Shown here one piece after another: positions 9,408 to 18,568 of a stretch of 59,284 nucleotides of DNA. Within the stretch, counting starts at the first letter, position 1; every line of letters starts with the position of its first letter. The translations under genes were made by a program, and so were the position numbers. Below the pieces are notes generated by a model, which did not search any database, was not told the DNA's origin, and saw nothing but the letters and a program-made list of their open reading frames with translations. The stretch comes from an uncultured Phycisphaerae bacterium (GTDB taxonomy: Bacteria > Planctomycetota > Phycisphaerae > UBA1845 > Fen-1342): the NCBI GenBank assembly GCA_937928595.1, contig CALGJV010000030.1, positions 1-59,284 of the forward strand, written 5' to 3'.

Positions 9408-9427
9408 GGCCGGCCCCCGCGTCGGCC
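9408..9427. repeat. Hairpin with CCCCGC loop, copy 2
   Basis: GGCCGGC and GTCGGCC arms (one G-T pair) around the same CCCCGC loop, 15 bases after copy 1. Two tandem copies after one gene suggest a repeat element doing terminator duty. Confidence 0.5.
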
Positions 9428-9464
9428 ATTCATCCGAGCCTGTGCGCCGCCGCGGGGCCAGGTA

Positions 9465-9479
9465 TGTAACAAAGTTACA
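9465..9479. promoter_or_regulatory. Operator-like palindrome TGTAACAAAGTTACA
   Basis: Perfect inverted repeat TGTAAC-AAA-GTTACA, strikingly AT-rich for this genome, about 200 bases before galE and ~110 after the DUF4139 stop. Looks like a dimeric regulator site; no regulator gene is adjacent. The rest of 9428-9611 shows nothing else. Confidence 0.35.
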
Positions 9480-9611
9480 AGGGACCGGGTGACGGAGTCC
9501 GCGCGCCGGGCCCCGCCGCCCCACCCTTCGGATTCGCCCGCCGGGCTTCCCTGTCATCCGACGGGCGCGCGCCCGCACCCCCCGTCCGGACCGCATTTTC
9601 CGCCGACTCCA

Positions 9612-9639
9612 TTGACGCCCGGGGCCCCGTCTCCAAGAT
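9612..9639 (+). promoter_or_regulatory. Putative galE promoter
   Basis: TTGACG at 9612-9617 and CAAGAT at 9634-9639, 16-base spacer, about 40 bases before the galE ATG. One of the few places in the window with a recognisable -35. Confidence 0.4.
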
Positions 9640-9678
9640 AGCGGTTGCGGCCGGCCCCCGGCCGCCCTAGGAGCGCGC

Positions 9679-10665
9679 ATGAGGATCTTTGTAGTCGGTG
9701 GGGCGGGTTATGTCGGCAGTCACTGCGTGAAACGGCTGGTCGCGGCCGGGCACGACGTGGTGGTACTGGACAACCTCAGCGCTGGGCACCGCCGGGCGGT
9801 CGACCCGAAAGCGGCGTTCATCGCGGGCGACTTGGCGGACCGGCCGCTCGTGGACACCCAGCTCGCGACCGGCCGGTTCGATGCCGTGATGCATTTCGCC
9901 GCGTTTCTGAACGTGGGCGAGTCGGTGCAACGGCCGCTGGCCTATTGGCGAAACAACGTCGCCAACACGCTGAACCTGCTCGAAAGCATGGAAGCACACG
10001 GGGTGCGGCGCTTCGTGTTCAGCAGCACCTGCGCGGTGTACGGCCAGCCGGACGAGCTCCCGATCGTCGAGGACCTGCCCAAGGCGCCCCTCAGCCCGTA
10101 CGGCTGCACGAAGCTGTCGGTGGAGTGGATGTTGCAGAACTGCGCGGTCGCGTGGGGTTTGGGGTCGATCGCGCTGCGGTACTTCAACGCGGCGGGCGCC
10201 GCCGAGGACGGTTCGCTGGGCGAGGATCACGATCCGGAGATTCACCTCATCCCGCTCGTACTGCGCGTGGCGCTGGGGCAGCGTGAGAGCATCCCGGTGT
10301 TCGGGACGGACTACCCCACGCCGGACGGCTCCTGCATCCGCGACTACATCCATGTGGACGACCTGGCCGAAGCCCACCTGCGCGCGGTGGAGGGCGTGCG
10401 TCCGGGGCAGTTCGAGGCGTTCAACGTCGGGACCGGGCGCGGTTACAGCGTGCTCGAAATCATCGCAGCGGCGCGCGAAGTCACGCAACACCCGATCCCG
10501 ATCGAGCCTGCGCCGCGCCGGCCCGGCGACCCGCCTTTGCTCTTCGCGGACCCCGGCCGGCTTCAGGCCCGGTTCAATTGGCTGCCCCGCCACCAGGACA
10601 TTCGGCAGGTCATTCGGACGGCCTGGCGGTGGATGCAGGCGCACCCGCACGGCTACGGCGACTGA
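9679..10665 (+). CDS. galE: UDP-glucose 4-epimerase GalE
   Basis: NAD-dependent epimerase of the short-chain dehydrogenase superfamily, interconverting UDP-glucose and UDP-galactose (or the N-acetylated forms). Seen: Rossmann motif GGAGYVGSH at residues 7-15, the SSTCAVYG segment carrying the catalytic Ser/Thr, and YGCTK (YxxxK), followed by LRYFNAAGA and the GSCIRDYIHVDDL signature. Length 328 matches the family. ATG is preceded by AGGAG. The GH20 hexosaminidase starts 36 bases downstream on the same strand, so a two-gene operon is likely, linking sugar-nucleotide supply to amino-sugar breakdown. Confidence 0.95.
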   Translation: MRIFVVGGAGYVGSHCVKRLVAAGHDVVVLDNLSAGHRRAVDPKAAFIAGDLADRPLVDTQLATGRFDAVMHFAAFLNVGESVQRPLAYWRNNVANTLNLLESMEAHGVRRFVFSSTCAVYGQPDELPIVEDLPKAPLSPYGCTKLSVEWMLQNCAVAWGLGSIALRYFNAAGAAEDGSLGEDHDPEIHLIPLVLRVALGQRESIPVFGTDYPTPDGSCIRDYIHVDDLAEAHLRAVEGVRPGQFEAFNVGTGRGYSVLEIIAAAREVTQHPIPIEPAPRRPGDPPLLFADPGRLQARFNWLPRHQDIRQVIRTAWRWMQAHPHGYGD

Positions 10666-10701
10666 GCCCGGCCAACGGCTTCGATCAGGAAGGACATCCC
10701 C

Positions 10702-13575
10702 ATGCACCCGCGTACCCGTCTAATGCCGCTGGCCGGCCTGCTCGCAGCGCTGAGCGCCGACCCAACGCCGGCCCAACCGCCTCCGCCGCCGCGCATGACC
10801 GTCAGTGTCGGCGCCGTGACGCTCACGCTGGAGCCGCGTCGGCCGGGCCTGCGCCTGCTGTACGACGGCGTCGAGCTCGTCCGCCACAGCGAGATCATCG
10901 TGACGACGCCGCCCTGGGCGCCGCACTACTACGTCGGCCCGACGGAGGACGCGGTCAAGACCGCGACGATCGAACCGGTGCCCGACGGCCGGCGGCTGCG
11001 CGTCACGCACCGCGGGGAGAAGGGCTCGTTCGAGGCGACCGAGACGTTCACGGTCTATGCCGACCGCGTGGTGCTGGAGTTCGAGGGGCGCCTGCTCAAG
11101 CCGGACGCCGAGGCGCTGAGCCAGACGCGCTTCGGCGGCCTGAACCCGGCGCTGCTCATCGGGCGCACCTACGAGGCGACGCTGCGCGACGGGAAGGCGA
11201 TCAGCGGCACGGTACCCGTGGCGGCGCAGGGCAGCGAGCTGAAGGATACGACGCTCGCGTCCGGCTTCACCGCGCTCACGTTCCACGCCCGCATCGGCCC
11301 GGTGCAGATCCTGGTCGACAGCCCGCACAACCTGGTCGTGTACGACTACCGCAAGAACCGCTGGGCCACCGCCGATGATCCGTACTTCTGGTTCGGCGAC
11401 ATGGGCACGCGCTTCAAGACCGGCGACACGCTCCGCTATCGGATCGAGTACCGGTTGCCCCCCCGCGCGGTCGTCCCGACGACCGCGGCGCCGACCGTCG
11501 TGGAGGCCGCCGTGCGCAGCGTTCCGAACGCGCAGACGTATCCGCAGAACGACCCGCCGCGCATCATCCCGCGGCCGCGAGAGGCGCGCTTCACGGACAA
11601 GCCCTTCGTCGTGCCGGAAAAGCTGACCGGACCGCTGTTCCGGTTCCCGCCGCGGGCCGCCGGCGCCGCGGCGACGAGCCCTCCTTCGACCGAGCCGCCG
11701 TCGGGCCGGCTGGCCGGGCCGGTGCTCGGGCGGTGCCTGGTGGATGACTTCCGCGTCGGCCTGCTGGCCGATCCCCCGCTCGAGCCCGACCCGCCGGGAC
11801 TGGTGCGCGTGCGCGTCACGACCGACCCGCAGTTCCCCGCGGAGGGCTACCGGCTGACGGTGACGCCCGACGGCATCGACGTCGAGGCCCGCAGCGAGGC
11901 CGGGCTGCTGTTCGCGGTCCAGACGCTGCGGCAGCTCATCACGCGCCGGACGGACGGAGCCGTGATCATCCGCGGCGCGGAGATCTACGACTGGCCGGCG
12001 CTGCCGCTGCGCGGCGTGCACCTGTTCACGGGCGGCCAGGGCGCCGACCTGCACGAGCGGCTCATCCGCAACGTGCTCGCCGCGCTCAAGATGAACCACC
12101 TCGTAGTCGAGTGCGAGTACGTGAAGTGGGACTCGACGCCCGAGATCCACCACCCCGAATACGGCATGTCCAAGGACGAGGCCCGGCGGATCGTGCGCAC
12201 CGCGCAGAACCTCGGTCTCGAAGTCACGCCGCTGGTCAATTCGCTCGGCCACTGTCAGTGGCTGTTCACCAACGATGCGAACCTGGACATCGCCGAAGAT
12301 CCCGAGGCGAAGTGGGCCTACTGCGTCACGAACCCGCGCACCTACGAGGTCATCTTCGGCATCTACGCCGAGGCGCTCGAGCTGTTCGACCACCCGCGTT
12401 TCCTGCACGTCGGCCACGACGAGTTCACGCATCGCGGCCGATACCCGCATCGCGAGGAGAGCAAGAAGTACACGGTCGAGCAGCTCTTCCGCATGGACCT
12501 GGAGAAGCTGCATGCCTGGCTGGCGGAGCGCGGCGTCCGCATGATGATGTGGGGCGACATGCTGCTCGGGCCGAAGGAGAGCCCGGATGCCTGCCACGCC
12601 GATTCGGTCGAGCAAGCCCAGCGCCTGCGCGCGGCGCTGCCCGACGACGTGCTCATCACGGACTGGCATTACGTGGCGGCCCCGCCGGCCGAGTATCGCA
12701 GCCTCAGCCGCTTTCATGAGGCCGGCCTTCAGACCGTCGCCGCCACCTGGAACCGGGCCGAGAACATCGTGAACTTCGCCAAGGCCGCCTACGACCAGAA
12801 GTCGCTCGGCCTGCTTCAGACGACCTGGGCGGGCTACTCGCTCGACCCCGGCCGCTTCGCGAAGGAGATCCAGCAGTACATGGCGTACGTGCTCGCGGCC
12901 GAGGCGGCCTGGAACGCCGACCGGCCGCTACCGGAGCCCGACCGCTACCCGGCCGGCACGTACTTCCTCGACCTCATGCAACTCAGCCCGCTGCGGCCGG
13001 CGCTGCGCGACGGCTGGACGCTCGATCTGTCCGGCGCGGGGAACGTCCCGCTGCGGGCCGCCGACGCGCGCGGCTGGTTCGAGCTCGGGCCGGACCACGA
13101 CCTTTCGGCCGTGCCGACCGGGGCGGTGACGCTGTGCGGCGTGCGGTTCGACGTGGCGCCGGCCGCGCTGGCGCTGACGGGCAAGTTGACCGCGAGCGCG
13201 GCGCTGCCGGCGGCGGTGACGCTGCGGGTGGCTGCGGCGGCGGAAACCCTGGTGGTGCTCTGCACGACCAACTTTCCGTGCGACCCTGGCGGGCGTGTGG
13301 CCGTGCTGGAGGCGACGTACGCGGACGGCCGCACGGCGGAGCGGGAAGTCCGGTACGGTGAGAACGTGCTCGCTTATTCGGACGTGACGGCGGTCCCCGA
13401 CGCGCCGCTGGCGTGGCAGGGGCTGAGCAGGGCCGGCGAGCCGGTGGGCGTGCGGGCGCTGGTGTGGAGCGGGCACGACCCGCAGCAGCCGATCCGCACG
13501 CTGACGCTGCGGTCGGGGAATTCGGCGGGCGGACTCGTCGTGCTGGCGGTGACGGGCCTGGGCCTGGCGAAGTAG
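10702..13575 (+). CDS. Exported GH20 beta-N-acetylhexosaminidase family protein
   Basis: Secreted glycoside hydrolase of 957 residues. Seen: signal peptide (to about AQPPPP, residue 30), a ~230-residue N-terminal beta domain of unknown type, a GH20b-like domain (IIPRPREARF onward, residues ~285-430), and the GH20 TIM barrel beginning at LRGVHLF. The catalytic Asp-Glu pair is D573-E574 in HVGHDEF, the GH20 hallmark in which Glu is the acid/base and Asp positions the substrate acetamido group. The C-terminal ~230 residues form an additional beta-rich domain. RBS AGGAAGGA. Likely releases terminal GlcNAc/GalNAc from glycans; the exact substrate cannot be told. Co-directional with galE. Confidence 0.9.
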   Translation: MHPRTRLMPLAGLLAALSADPTPAQPPPPPRMTVSVGAVTLTLEPRRPGLRLLYDGVELVRHSEIIVTTPPWAPHYYVGPTEDAVKTATIEPVPDGRRLRVTHRGEKGSFEATETFTVYADRVVLEFEGRLLKPDAEALSQTRFGGLNPALLIGRTYEATLRDGKAISGTVPVAAQGSELKDTTLASGFTALTFHARIGPVQILVDSPHNLVVYDYRKNRWATADDPYFWFGDMGTRFKTGDTLRYRIEYRLPPRAVVPTTAAPTVVEAAVRSVPNAQTYPQNDPPRIIPRPREARFTDKPFVVPEKLTGPLFRFPPRAAGAAATSPPSTEPPSGRLAGPVLGRCLVDDFRVGLLADPPLEPDPPGLVRVRVTTDPQFPAEGYRLTVTPDGIDVEARSEAGLLFAVQTLRQLITRRTDGAVIIRGAEIYDWPALPLRGVHLFTGGQGADLHERLIRNVLAALKMNHLVVECEYVKWDSTPEIHHPEYGMSKDEARRIVRTAQNLGLEVTPLVNSLGHCQWLFTNDANLDIAEDPEAKWAYCVTNPRTYEVIFGIYAEALELFDHPRFLHVGHDEFTHRGRYPHREESKKYTVEQLFRMDLEKLHAWLAERGVRMMMWGDMLLGPKESPDACHADSVEQAQRLRAALPDDVLITDWHYVAAPPAEYRSLSRFHEAGLQTVAATWNRAENIVNFAKAAYDQKSLGLLQTTWAGYSLDPGRFAKEIQQYMAYVLAAEAAWNADRPLPEPDRYPAGTYFLDLMQLSPLRPALRDGWTLDLSGAGNVPLRAADARGWFELGPDHDLSAVPTGAVTLCGVRFDVAPAALALTGKLTASAALPAAVTLRVAAAAETLVVLCTTNFPCDPGGRVAVLEATYADGRTAEREVRYGENVLAYSDVTAVPDAPLAWQGLSRAGEPVGVRALVWSGHDPQQPIRTLTLRSGNSAGGLVVLAVTGLGLAK

Positions 13576-13597
13576 CCGCGCGCGGCGGGCGGGCGGG

Positions 13598-13603
13598 TAT
13601 AAT
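13598..13603 (+). promoter_or_regulatory. Consensus -10 box TATAAT for TPR gene
   Basis: Perfect TATAAT preceded by GGGCGGG, 73 bases before the TPR gene. The same GGGCGGG precedes the TACACT at 44581, suggesting a recurring promoter context. Confidence 0.5.
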
Positions 13604-13675
13604 TCCGGGTCGTGCCCGCGCGGGGGCCGCTCCCGGACCGGCCTGCGTTGCGCGGCGCACGGTCAGTGGAAAGCT

Positions 13676-14986
13676 ATGGACCCCGAGGAAATCGACGCAC
13701 TGTTGGACCGGGCGAACCGGTTGTTGGAGGCGGGCCGCGCGGCCGATTCCCTGCGCTGCCTCGAGCAGCTCGACGGGTCGGCGCTGGAGGAAGACGACCG
13801 GATCGAGTGGGGCAGCCTGCGGGCGTGGGCCCTGTCCGATCTCGGCCGCGATGACGAGGCCCTCGAGACGCTCGACGCACTACTGGAGGAGTACCCGCAG
13901 GCGCCGCGACTCCTGAGCACGCTGGGGGTCGTGCTGTCCAATCGCGACGAGCTGGACGAGGCCCGCGACGCGCTGGAGGAGGCGTTGGCCCTGCGGCCGG
14001 ACGACGAAGTCGCGCTGGCCAACCTGGCGCTGGTTTACGAGAAGCTGCGCGACTACGAGCGGGCGCTGGAGCTCTACGACCGGGCGCTGTCGCTCGGCGC
14101 CGACATCGACTGGGTCTTGCAGCGCAAGGCCGCGGCGCTGACCGAATGCGAGCGGTACGCCGAGGCCAAGGCGACGCTGAAGCGCTACCTGTCGCTGGTG
14201 CCCGACGACGCCGCGCAGTGGGTGGCCCTGGGCATCCTGCACAGCGACGACGAGGAGTTCGAGCCCGCCTACGCCTGCTACGCGCAGGCGGAGAAGCTGG
14301 AACCCGACTCCGGCTCCCTGCGGCTGAACTGGGGCGTGACGGCCGTCCGGGCCGGAGACCTGAAGGTCGCCCGCCAGCAGCTCAAGCACCTCCAGCGGAT
14401 CGAACCGCACAGCAGCCGGCCGTGGCTGCTGCGGGCGTTCATCCTCGAAGAGGGCGGCGAGACGACCGCCGCCCGGGTGATCTACGACCGGATCCTGGCC
14501 CGCTCCTTTCGCGATCACGACGAGCTGACGTACGCGCTCGAGATGGCGATGGACTTCTTCGCGCGGCACAAGCTGCGTTCCCGCTGCGAGCGTCTGCTGG
14601 CACGGGCCTACGCGGAGAACGCCTGCACGGTCGAGCTGTGCGAGGCCTACCGCGAGGTGACCGGGACGTACGCCGAGCGCAGCACCTGGTTCAGCCTGCT
14701 GGTCGAGTGCGACTATCGTCCCGGGCTGCTCGAGGTCTACGAGCCCGACTACACGCCCGAGACGCAGCTGACGCGCTTCGTCCGTGATGTGCAGGTGGTG
14801 GCGGCCGACCGCGACGAGGCCGTCGGCCTGGCGCTCGATTTCGTCCGGCGGATGGGCGAGTCGCACCCGCGCGTGCGCGAGTTCCTCGGCGAAGAGGAGC
14901 TCAAGAACATCTACACCGGGGTGTACGAGATCGAGAGCACCGCCCTGGTGTTCGGCGAGCGGCCGCTGGGGCCGCCGCCGGGTTGA
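13676..14986 (+). CDS. TPR-repeat protein
   Basis: Cytoplasmic protein of 436 residues; no signal peptide. Residues ~1-300 are built from consecutive tetratricopeptide-like helices: the pattern LGxxxxxxDexdeA-(8)-A is clear around residues 85-120, 120-150 and 185-220 (for example LANLALVYEKLRDYERALEL). The C-terminal third is less repetitive and acidic/aromatic. TPR arrays are protein-protein adaptors; no enzymatic motif is present. glgB follows 45 bases downstream on the same strand, so a role in assembly or control of glycogen enzymes is possible but is inference from position only. Confidence 0.8.
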   Translation: MDPEEIDALLDRANRLLEAGRAADSLRCLEQLDGSALEEDDRIEWGSLRAWALSDLGRDDEALETLDALLEEYPQAPRLLSTLGVVLSNRDELDEARDALEEALALRPDDEVALANLALVYEKLRDYERALELYDRALSLGADIDWVLQRKAAALTECERYAEAKATLKRYLSLVPDDAAQWVALGILHSDDEEFEPAYACYAQAEKLEPDSGSLRLNWGVTAVRAGDLKVARQQLKHLQRIEPHSSRPWLLRAFILEEGGETTAARVIYDRILARSFRDHDELTYALEMAMDFFARHKLRSRCERLLARAYAENACTVELCEAYREVTGTYAERSTWFSLLVECDYRPGLLEVYEPDYTPETQLTRFVRDVQVVAADRDEAVGLALDFVRRMGESHPRVREFLGEEELKNIYTGVYEIESTALVFGERPLGPPPG

Positions 14987-15031
14987 CCCCGGCGACCCCG
15001 GCCAGGATTCTGCCGTCCCGAGGTGCCGCCG

Positions 15032-17101
15032 ATGTCCACATCGTCCCCGTCGTCTTCTCCGTCGGCCGTTCCGCCCGACGGCACGGCCCTGATTGCCCTG
15101 GACCCGTGGCTCGCGCCGTACGCCGACCGCCTCCGGGAACGTTACGCGCACTACCGGGCCGCGCGGCAGCGGATCGAAGCCGTCGCGCCGCTGCCCGAGT
15201 TCGCCCGCGGGCACGAGTACTTCGGCTTTAATCGCGGCACACGGGACGGCCGCCCGGGCGTGTGGTTCCGCGAGTGGGCCCCGGGGGCGATCGCGATGTC
15301 GCTGGTGGGGGACTTCAACGGGTGGGACCGGTACGCGCAGCCGTTGTTCCGGGAGCCGGACGGCGTGTGGAGCGTGTTCCTGCCGGACGACGAGTTCGCC
15401 GGGCGCCTCACGCACGGGGGGCTGGTGAAGGTGCACGTGCACAGCGTGCTGGGGCCGCGGGACCGCATTCCGGCGTACATCCGCCGGGTGGTGGGCGACC
15501 CGCGGACGCACAACTTCACGGGGCAGTACTGGGCGCCGCCGGAGCCGTACCGCTGGCAGCACCCGGCGCCGCCCGCGCCGCGCAGCCCGCGCATCTACGA
15601 GGCGCACGTCGGGATGGCCACCGAGGAGTACCGCATCGGCACGTACGCCGAGTTCACGCGGCACGTCCTGCCGCGCATCCGGGCCGCGGGCTACAACACG
15701 GTGCAGCTCATGGCCATCCAGGAGCACCCCTACTACGGGTCCTTCGGCTACCAGGTGAGCAACTTCTTCGCCCCCTCGTCGCGCTTCGGCACTCCCGAAG
15801 AGCTGAAGGAACTCATCGACACGGCCCACGGGCTGGGGCTGCGCGTGCTGCTGGACCTCGTGCACAGCCACGCGGTAAAGAACATCCACGAGGGGCTCAA
15901 CCACTTCGACGGGACGGAGCACCAGTATTTCCACGCCGGCGGACGCGGGCAGCACCCGGCCTGGGACTCGCTCCTGTTCGACTACGGCCGGCTCGAAGTC
16001 CAGCGCTTCCTCCTCAGCAACGTCCGCTACTGGCTCGAGGAGTTCCGGTTCGACGGCTTCCGGTTCGACGGCGTGACCAGCATGCTGTACCTGCACCACG
16101 GGCTGGGGCACGACTTCCGCTCGTACGACGACTACTTCCCGCCGCACGTCGATGTCGACGCGCTGGCCTATCTGCAACTGGCCAACGAGCTCACGCACGC
16201 TTTGCGACCCGACGCCCAGACGATCGCCGAAGACGTGTCGGGCATGGTCGGCACGGCGCGGCCCGTCGACGAAGGCGGGCTGGGGTTCGATTTCCGCCTT
16301 GCGATGGGAATCCCCGATTACTGGATCAGACTCACGCAGGACCAGCGCGACGAGCAGTGGGAAATGGGCGCGCTGTACCACACCCTCACGAACCGCCGGC
16401 CCGGCGAACGGCACATCGCGTACGCCGAGAGCCACGACCAGGCGCTGGTCGGCGACAAGACCCTGGCCTTCCGGCTCATGGACGCCGCGATGTACGACCA
16501 CATGAGCAAGGCGTCGACCAGCCTCGTCATCGACCGCGGCATCGCCCTGCACAAGCTCATCCGCCTCGTGACGTTCCTGCTCGGCGGCGAGGGCTACCTC
16601 AACTTCATGGGCAACGAGTTCGGCCACCCGGAGTGGATCGACTTCCCCCGCGAGGGCAACCACTTCTCGTACAAGTACGCCCGCCGCCAGTGGAGCCTCG
16701 TCGACCATCCGCAGCTTCGCTACCAGGACCTGGCCGCGTTCGACCGGGCGCTCCAGGACCTCGACGAGCGCTTCGCCGTGCTGGCCGCCCCGCCCCCCAC
16801 GCTGCTGTGCGTCCACGAAGACCACAAACTGCTGTGCGCCCGGCGCGGGCCGCTCACGCTGCTCGCCAACTTCCACCCGCACCACTCGTACGCCGACTAC
16901 CGCATCGGGATCGACGCCCCCGGCGACCAGCGGCTCGTGTTGGACACCGACCGCCCGGAGTTTGACGGCCACGGGCGGGTCGCCGCCGGCCAGATCTACC
17001 CGGGACGGGACGACGGGCAGCACGGGCAGCCGCGCAGCGTGCAAGTCTACCTGCCGGCACGCACCGGACTCGTCCTGGCGCCGGTCGCCGAATCCCCCTG
17101 A
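15032..17101 (+). CDS. glgB: 1,4-alpha-glucan branching enzyme, eukaryote-type (GH13_8-like)
   Basis: Transfers alpha-1,4-glucan segments to form alpha-1,6 branches in glycogen. Seen: N-terminal CBM48-like domain (WAPGAIAMSLVGDFNGW), then the GH13 barrel. Catalytic residues by family motifs: nucleophile D346 (FRFDGVTSM), acid/base E400 (AEDVSGM), D469 (AESHDQALVGDKT). The motifs DLVHSHAVKN, FRFDGVTSMLY, GFDFRLAMGIPD and YLNFMGNEFGHPEWIDFPR are those of animal, fungal and plant branching enzymes rather than E. coli GlgB, and the 689-residue length also fits. Start ATG has GAGG upstream; a GTG three codons earlier (15023) is possible. Probably co-transcribed with the TPR gene. Confidence 0.95.
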   Translation: MSTSSPSSSPSAVPPDGTALIALDPWLAPYADRLRERYAHYRAARQRIEAVAPLPEFARGHEYFGFNRGTRDGRPGVWFREWAPGAIAMSLVGDFNGWDRYAQPLFREPDGVWSVFLPDDEFAGRLTHGGLVKVHVHSVLGPRDRIPAYIRRVVGDPRTHNFTGQYWAPPEPYRWQHPAPPAPRSPRIYEAHVGMATEEYRIGTYAEFTRHVLPRIRAAGYNTVQLMAIQEHPYYGSFGYQVSNFFAPSSRFGTPEELKELIDTAHGLGLRVLLDLVHSHAVKNIHEGLNHFDGTEHQYFHAGGRGQHPAWDSLLFDYGRLEVQRFLLSNVRYWLEEFRFDGFRFDGVTSMLYLHHGLGHDFRSYDDYFPPHVDVDALAYLQLANELTHALRPDAQTIAEDVSGMVGTARPVDEGGLGFDFRLAMGIPDYWIRLTQDQRDEQWEMGALYHTLTNRRPGERHIAYAESHDQALVGDKTLAFRLMDAAMYDHMSKASTSLVIDRGIALHKLIRLVTFLLGGEGYLNFMGNEFGHPEWIDFPREGNHFSYKYARRQWSLVDHPQLRYQDLAAFDRALQDLDERFAVLAAPPPTLLCVHEDHKLLCARRGPLTLLANFHPHHSYADYRIGIDAPGDQRLVLDTDRPEFDGHGRVAAGQIYPGRDDGQHGQPRSVQVYLPARTGLVLAPVAESP

Positions 17102-17203
17102 CCCCCCGCTCCGCGCATCGGGCCGCGTCGCGCTCCATCCGGCAGCGTCGCTGACGCTCAGCGCCGCCCGCCGCCGCACCCGCCGCGCCGCGGCCGTGCG
17201 ACG

Positions 17204-18475
17204 TCACTTCGTCGCGATCAGGATGATGTTGAGCAGGATGCTCATGCCGGCGACGATCCCGAGCACGATCGTCAGCGCCGTCGAGAAAACCGGCGGCGCG
17301 GGCGGCGGCGCGGCGGCCGGCCGGAAGCCCTGCCCATTCGCGCCGGGGACGGCCTGGCCCTGGGACAGGGCGTCGAACAGGTCTTCGCCGACCGAGTGCC
17401 GGGCGTACTTGGGGGCCTGCCCGCGCGACAGCCGCTCCAGGTCCTCCAGCAGCTCGCGGGCGCTGGCGTAGCGGTCATCGCGATTCTTGGCCATCAGCAT
17501 CTCGATCATTGCGCCGCAGCCGGAACTCAGGTTCGTGTTCAGGTGGTCCGGCGGAACGAGCGGTTCCTTGAGATGCTTGTGCATGACGGCCGAAGGCGTC
17601 GGGCCCTCGAACGGCACCCGGCCGGTGACCATGTGATAGAAGGTCGCGCCGAGGGAGTACAGGTCGGCGCGGTGATCGATGTGCACCTCGCCGCGGATCT
17701 GCTCGGGGCTGATGTAGTACGGCGTGCCGTAGGCCCGGCCGGCCTCGGCCATCGCGGCCTGCACGTCGGTCGCTTCGCGCGCCAAACCCATGTCGGCCAG
17801 CTTGGCGACGCGGTCGCGCGTCAACATGATGTTCTTGGGCTTCACGTCGCGATGGATGAAACCGCGCTCGTGCGCGTGCAGCAGCGCCTTGGCCATCTGC
17901 GTCACGATGTCGATGGCCTCGGCCTCGCTGTACACCTTGCCGCCGGCGAGCTCGTCGTAAACCGTGCAGCCCTCGACGAACTCCATGACGAAGTAGTGAA
18001 AGCCGTTCGCTTCGCCGACGTCGATCGCCTGGACGATGTTGTTGTGGTTGAGCTGGGCGGCGGCGCGGCCTTCGCGGTAGAACCGCTCCACGAACTCCGC
18101 ATTGCGGCTCAGCCGTTTCGGCAGCACCTTGACCGCCACCGTGCGGTCAAGGCTGAGCTGCTTGGCACGGTACACGACGGCCATCGCGCCGGCCCCGACC
18201 TTCTTCTGAAGCTGGTAGCCGGGTATCTGCTGGGCCGGGCGGCTGCCGGAGTCGTCGTTCGAGCCCTGGAGCCGCTCGAGCTGCGTCCGCGTCAGGAACC
18301 CAAGATCGACGAGGATGTCGCTGAGCGGCCGGGGACTGCCGCCCGTTGCAGAGAGCCGCCGCTGCTGCTCGGCCGCCGCGCGAACTTCGTCAGGAGTCAC
18401 GAGCTGGCGCTCTATGACCAGGCGGCCGATCTGGCTATCCTCTAACCCGTCTGGCACGCTCACGGCTCCAGCCAA
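17204..18475 (-). CDS. Membrane-anchored Ser/Thr protein kinase
   Basis: Hanks-type kinase of 423 residues. Seen: residues ~12-70 carry two short copies of an IGRLVIERQLVT / LSDILVDLGFLT motif resembling the MshEN (type II secretion ATPase N-terminal) module; kinase domain from ~87 to ~345 with the Gly loop VGAGAMAVVY, ATP-anchoring Lys in AVKVLP (K116), catalytic HRDVKPKN (D210) and DMG (D228) in place of DFG, and GTPYYISPEQ activation segment. A Pro/Ala-rich linker leads to one C-terminal transmembrane helix (residues ~397-420), so it is tail-anchored with the kinase inside. Start is TTG (18475) or GTG (18463); RBS does not decide. Converges on glgB. Substrates unknown. Confidence 0.9.
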   Translation of the reverse strand: MAGAVSVPDGLEDSQIGRLVIERQLVTPDEVRAAAEQQRRLSATGGSPRPLSDILVDLGFLTRTQLERLQGSNDDSGSRPAQQIPGYQLQKKVGAGAMAVVYRAKQLSLDRTVAVKVLPKRLSRNAEFVERFYREGRAAAQLNHNNIVQAIDVGEANGFHYFVMEFVEGCTVYDELAGGKVYSEAEAIDIVTQMAKALLHAHERGFIHRDVKPKNIMLTRDRVAKLADMGLAREATDVQAAMAEAGRAYGTPYYISPEQIRGEVHIDHRADLYSLGATFYHMVTGRVPFEGPTPSAVMHKHLKEPLVPPDHLNTNLSSGCGAMIEMLMAKNRDDRYASARELLEDLERLSRGQAPKYARHSVGEDLFDALSQGQAVPGANGQGFRPAAAPPPAPPVFSTALTIVLGIVAGMSILLNIILIATK

Positions 18476-18504
18476 GGGAGCGAATCCTGCGCGATAGGTG
18501 AATC

Positions 18505-18520
18505 CTTCTATATTATTCGG
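18505..18520. promoter_or_regulatory. AT-rich divergent promoter patch
   Basis: The run tctatattattc sits between the divergent kinase and DUF4159 genes. It offers TATATT or TATTAT as a rightward -10 and TAATAT/ATATAG leftward. Only one such patch exists in this 60-90 bp gap, so the two promoters probably overlap. Confidence 0.35.
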
Positions 18521-18568
18521 CGCCGGTGGTCAAAGCAAATGACCGCCGGAACTGCGCACGAGGTGGCC

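Noticed and set aside
6844-9429. Frame extending ppdK upstream by more than 800 codons opposite the DUF4139 gene
   Set aside because: No family has such an N-terminus, and MAAKKYVYFF at 6843 with AGGAAG is the family start.
17144-17158. AGCGTC-GCT-GACGCT hairpin between glgB and the kinase
   Set aside because: Short 6-bp stem without further support; may be a terminator but could equally be chance in this sequence.
13880-17179. 1099-codon minus-strand frame opposite the TPR and glgB genes
   Set aside because: His/Arg/Val/Asp-rich shadow of GC-rich codons; glgB on the plus strand has full catalytic motifs.
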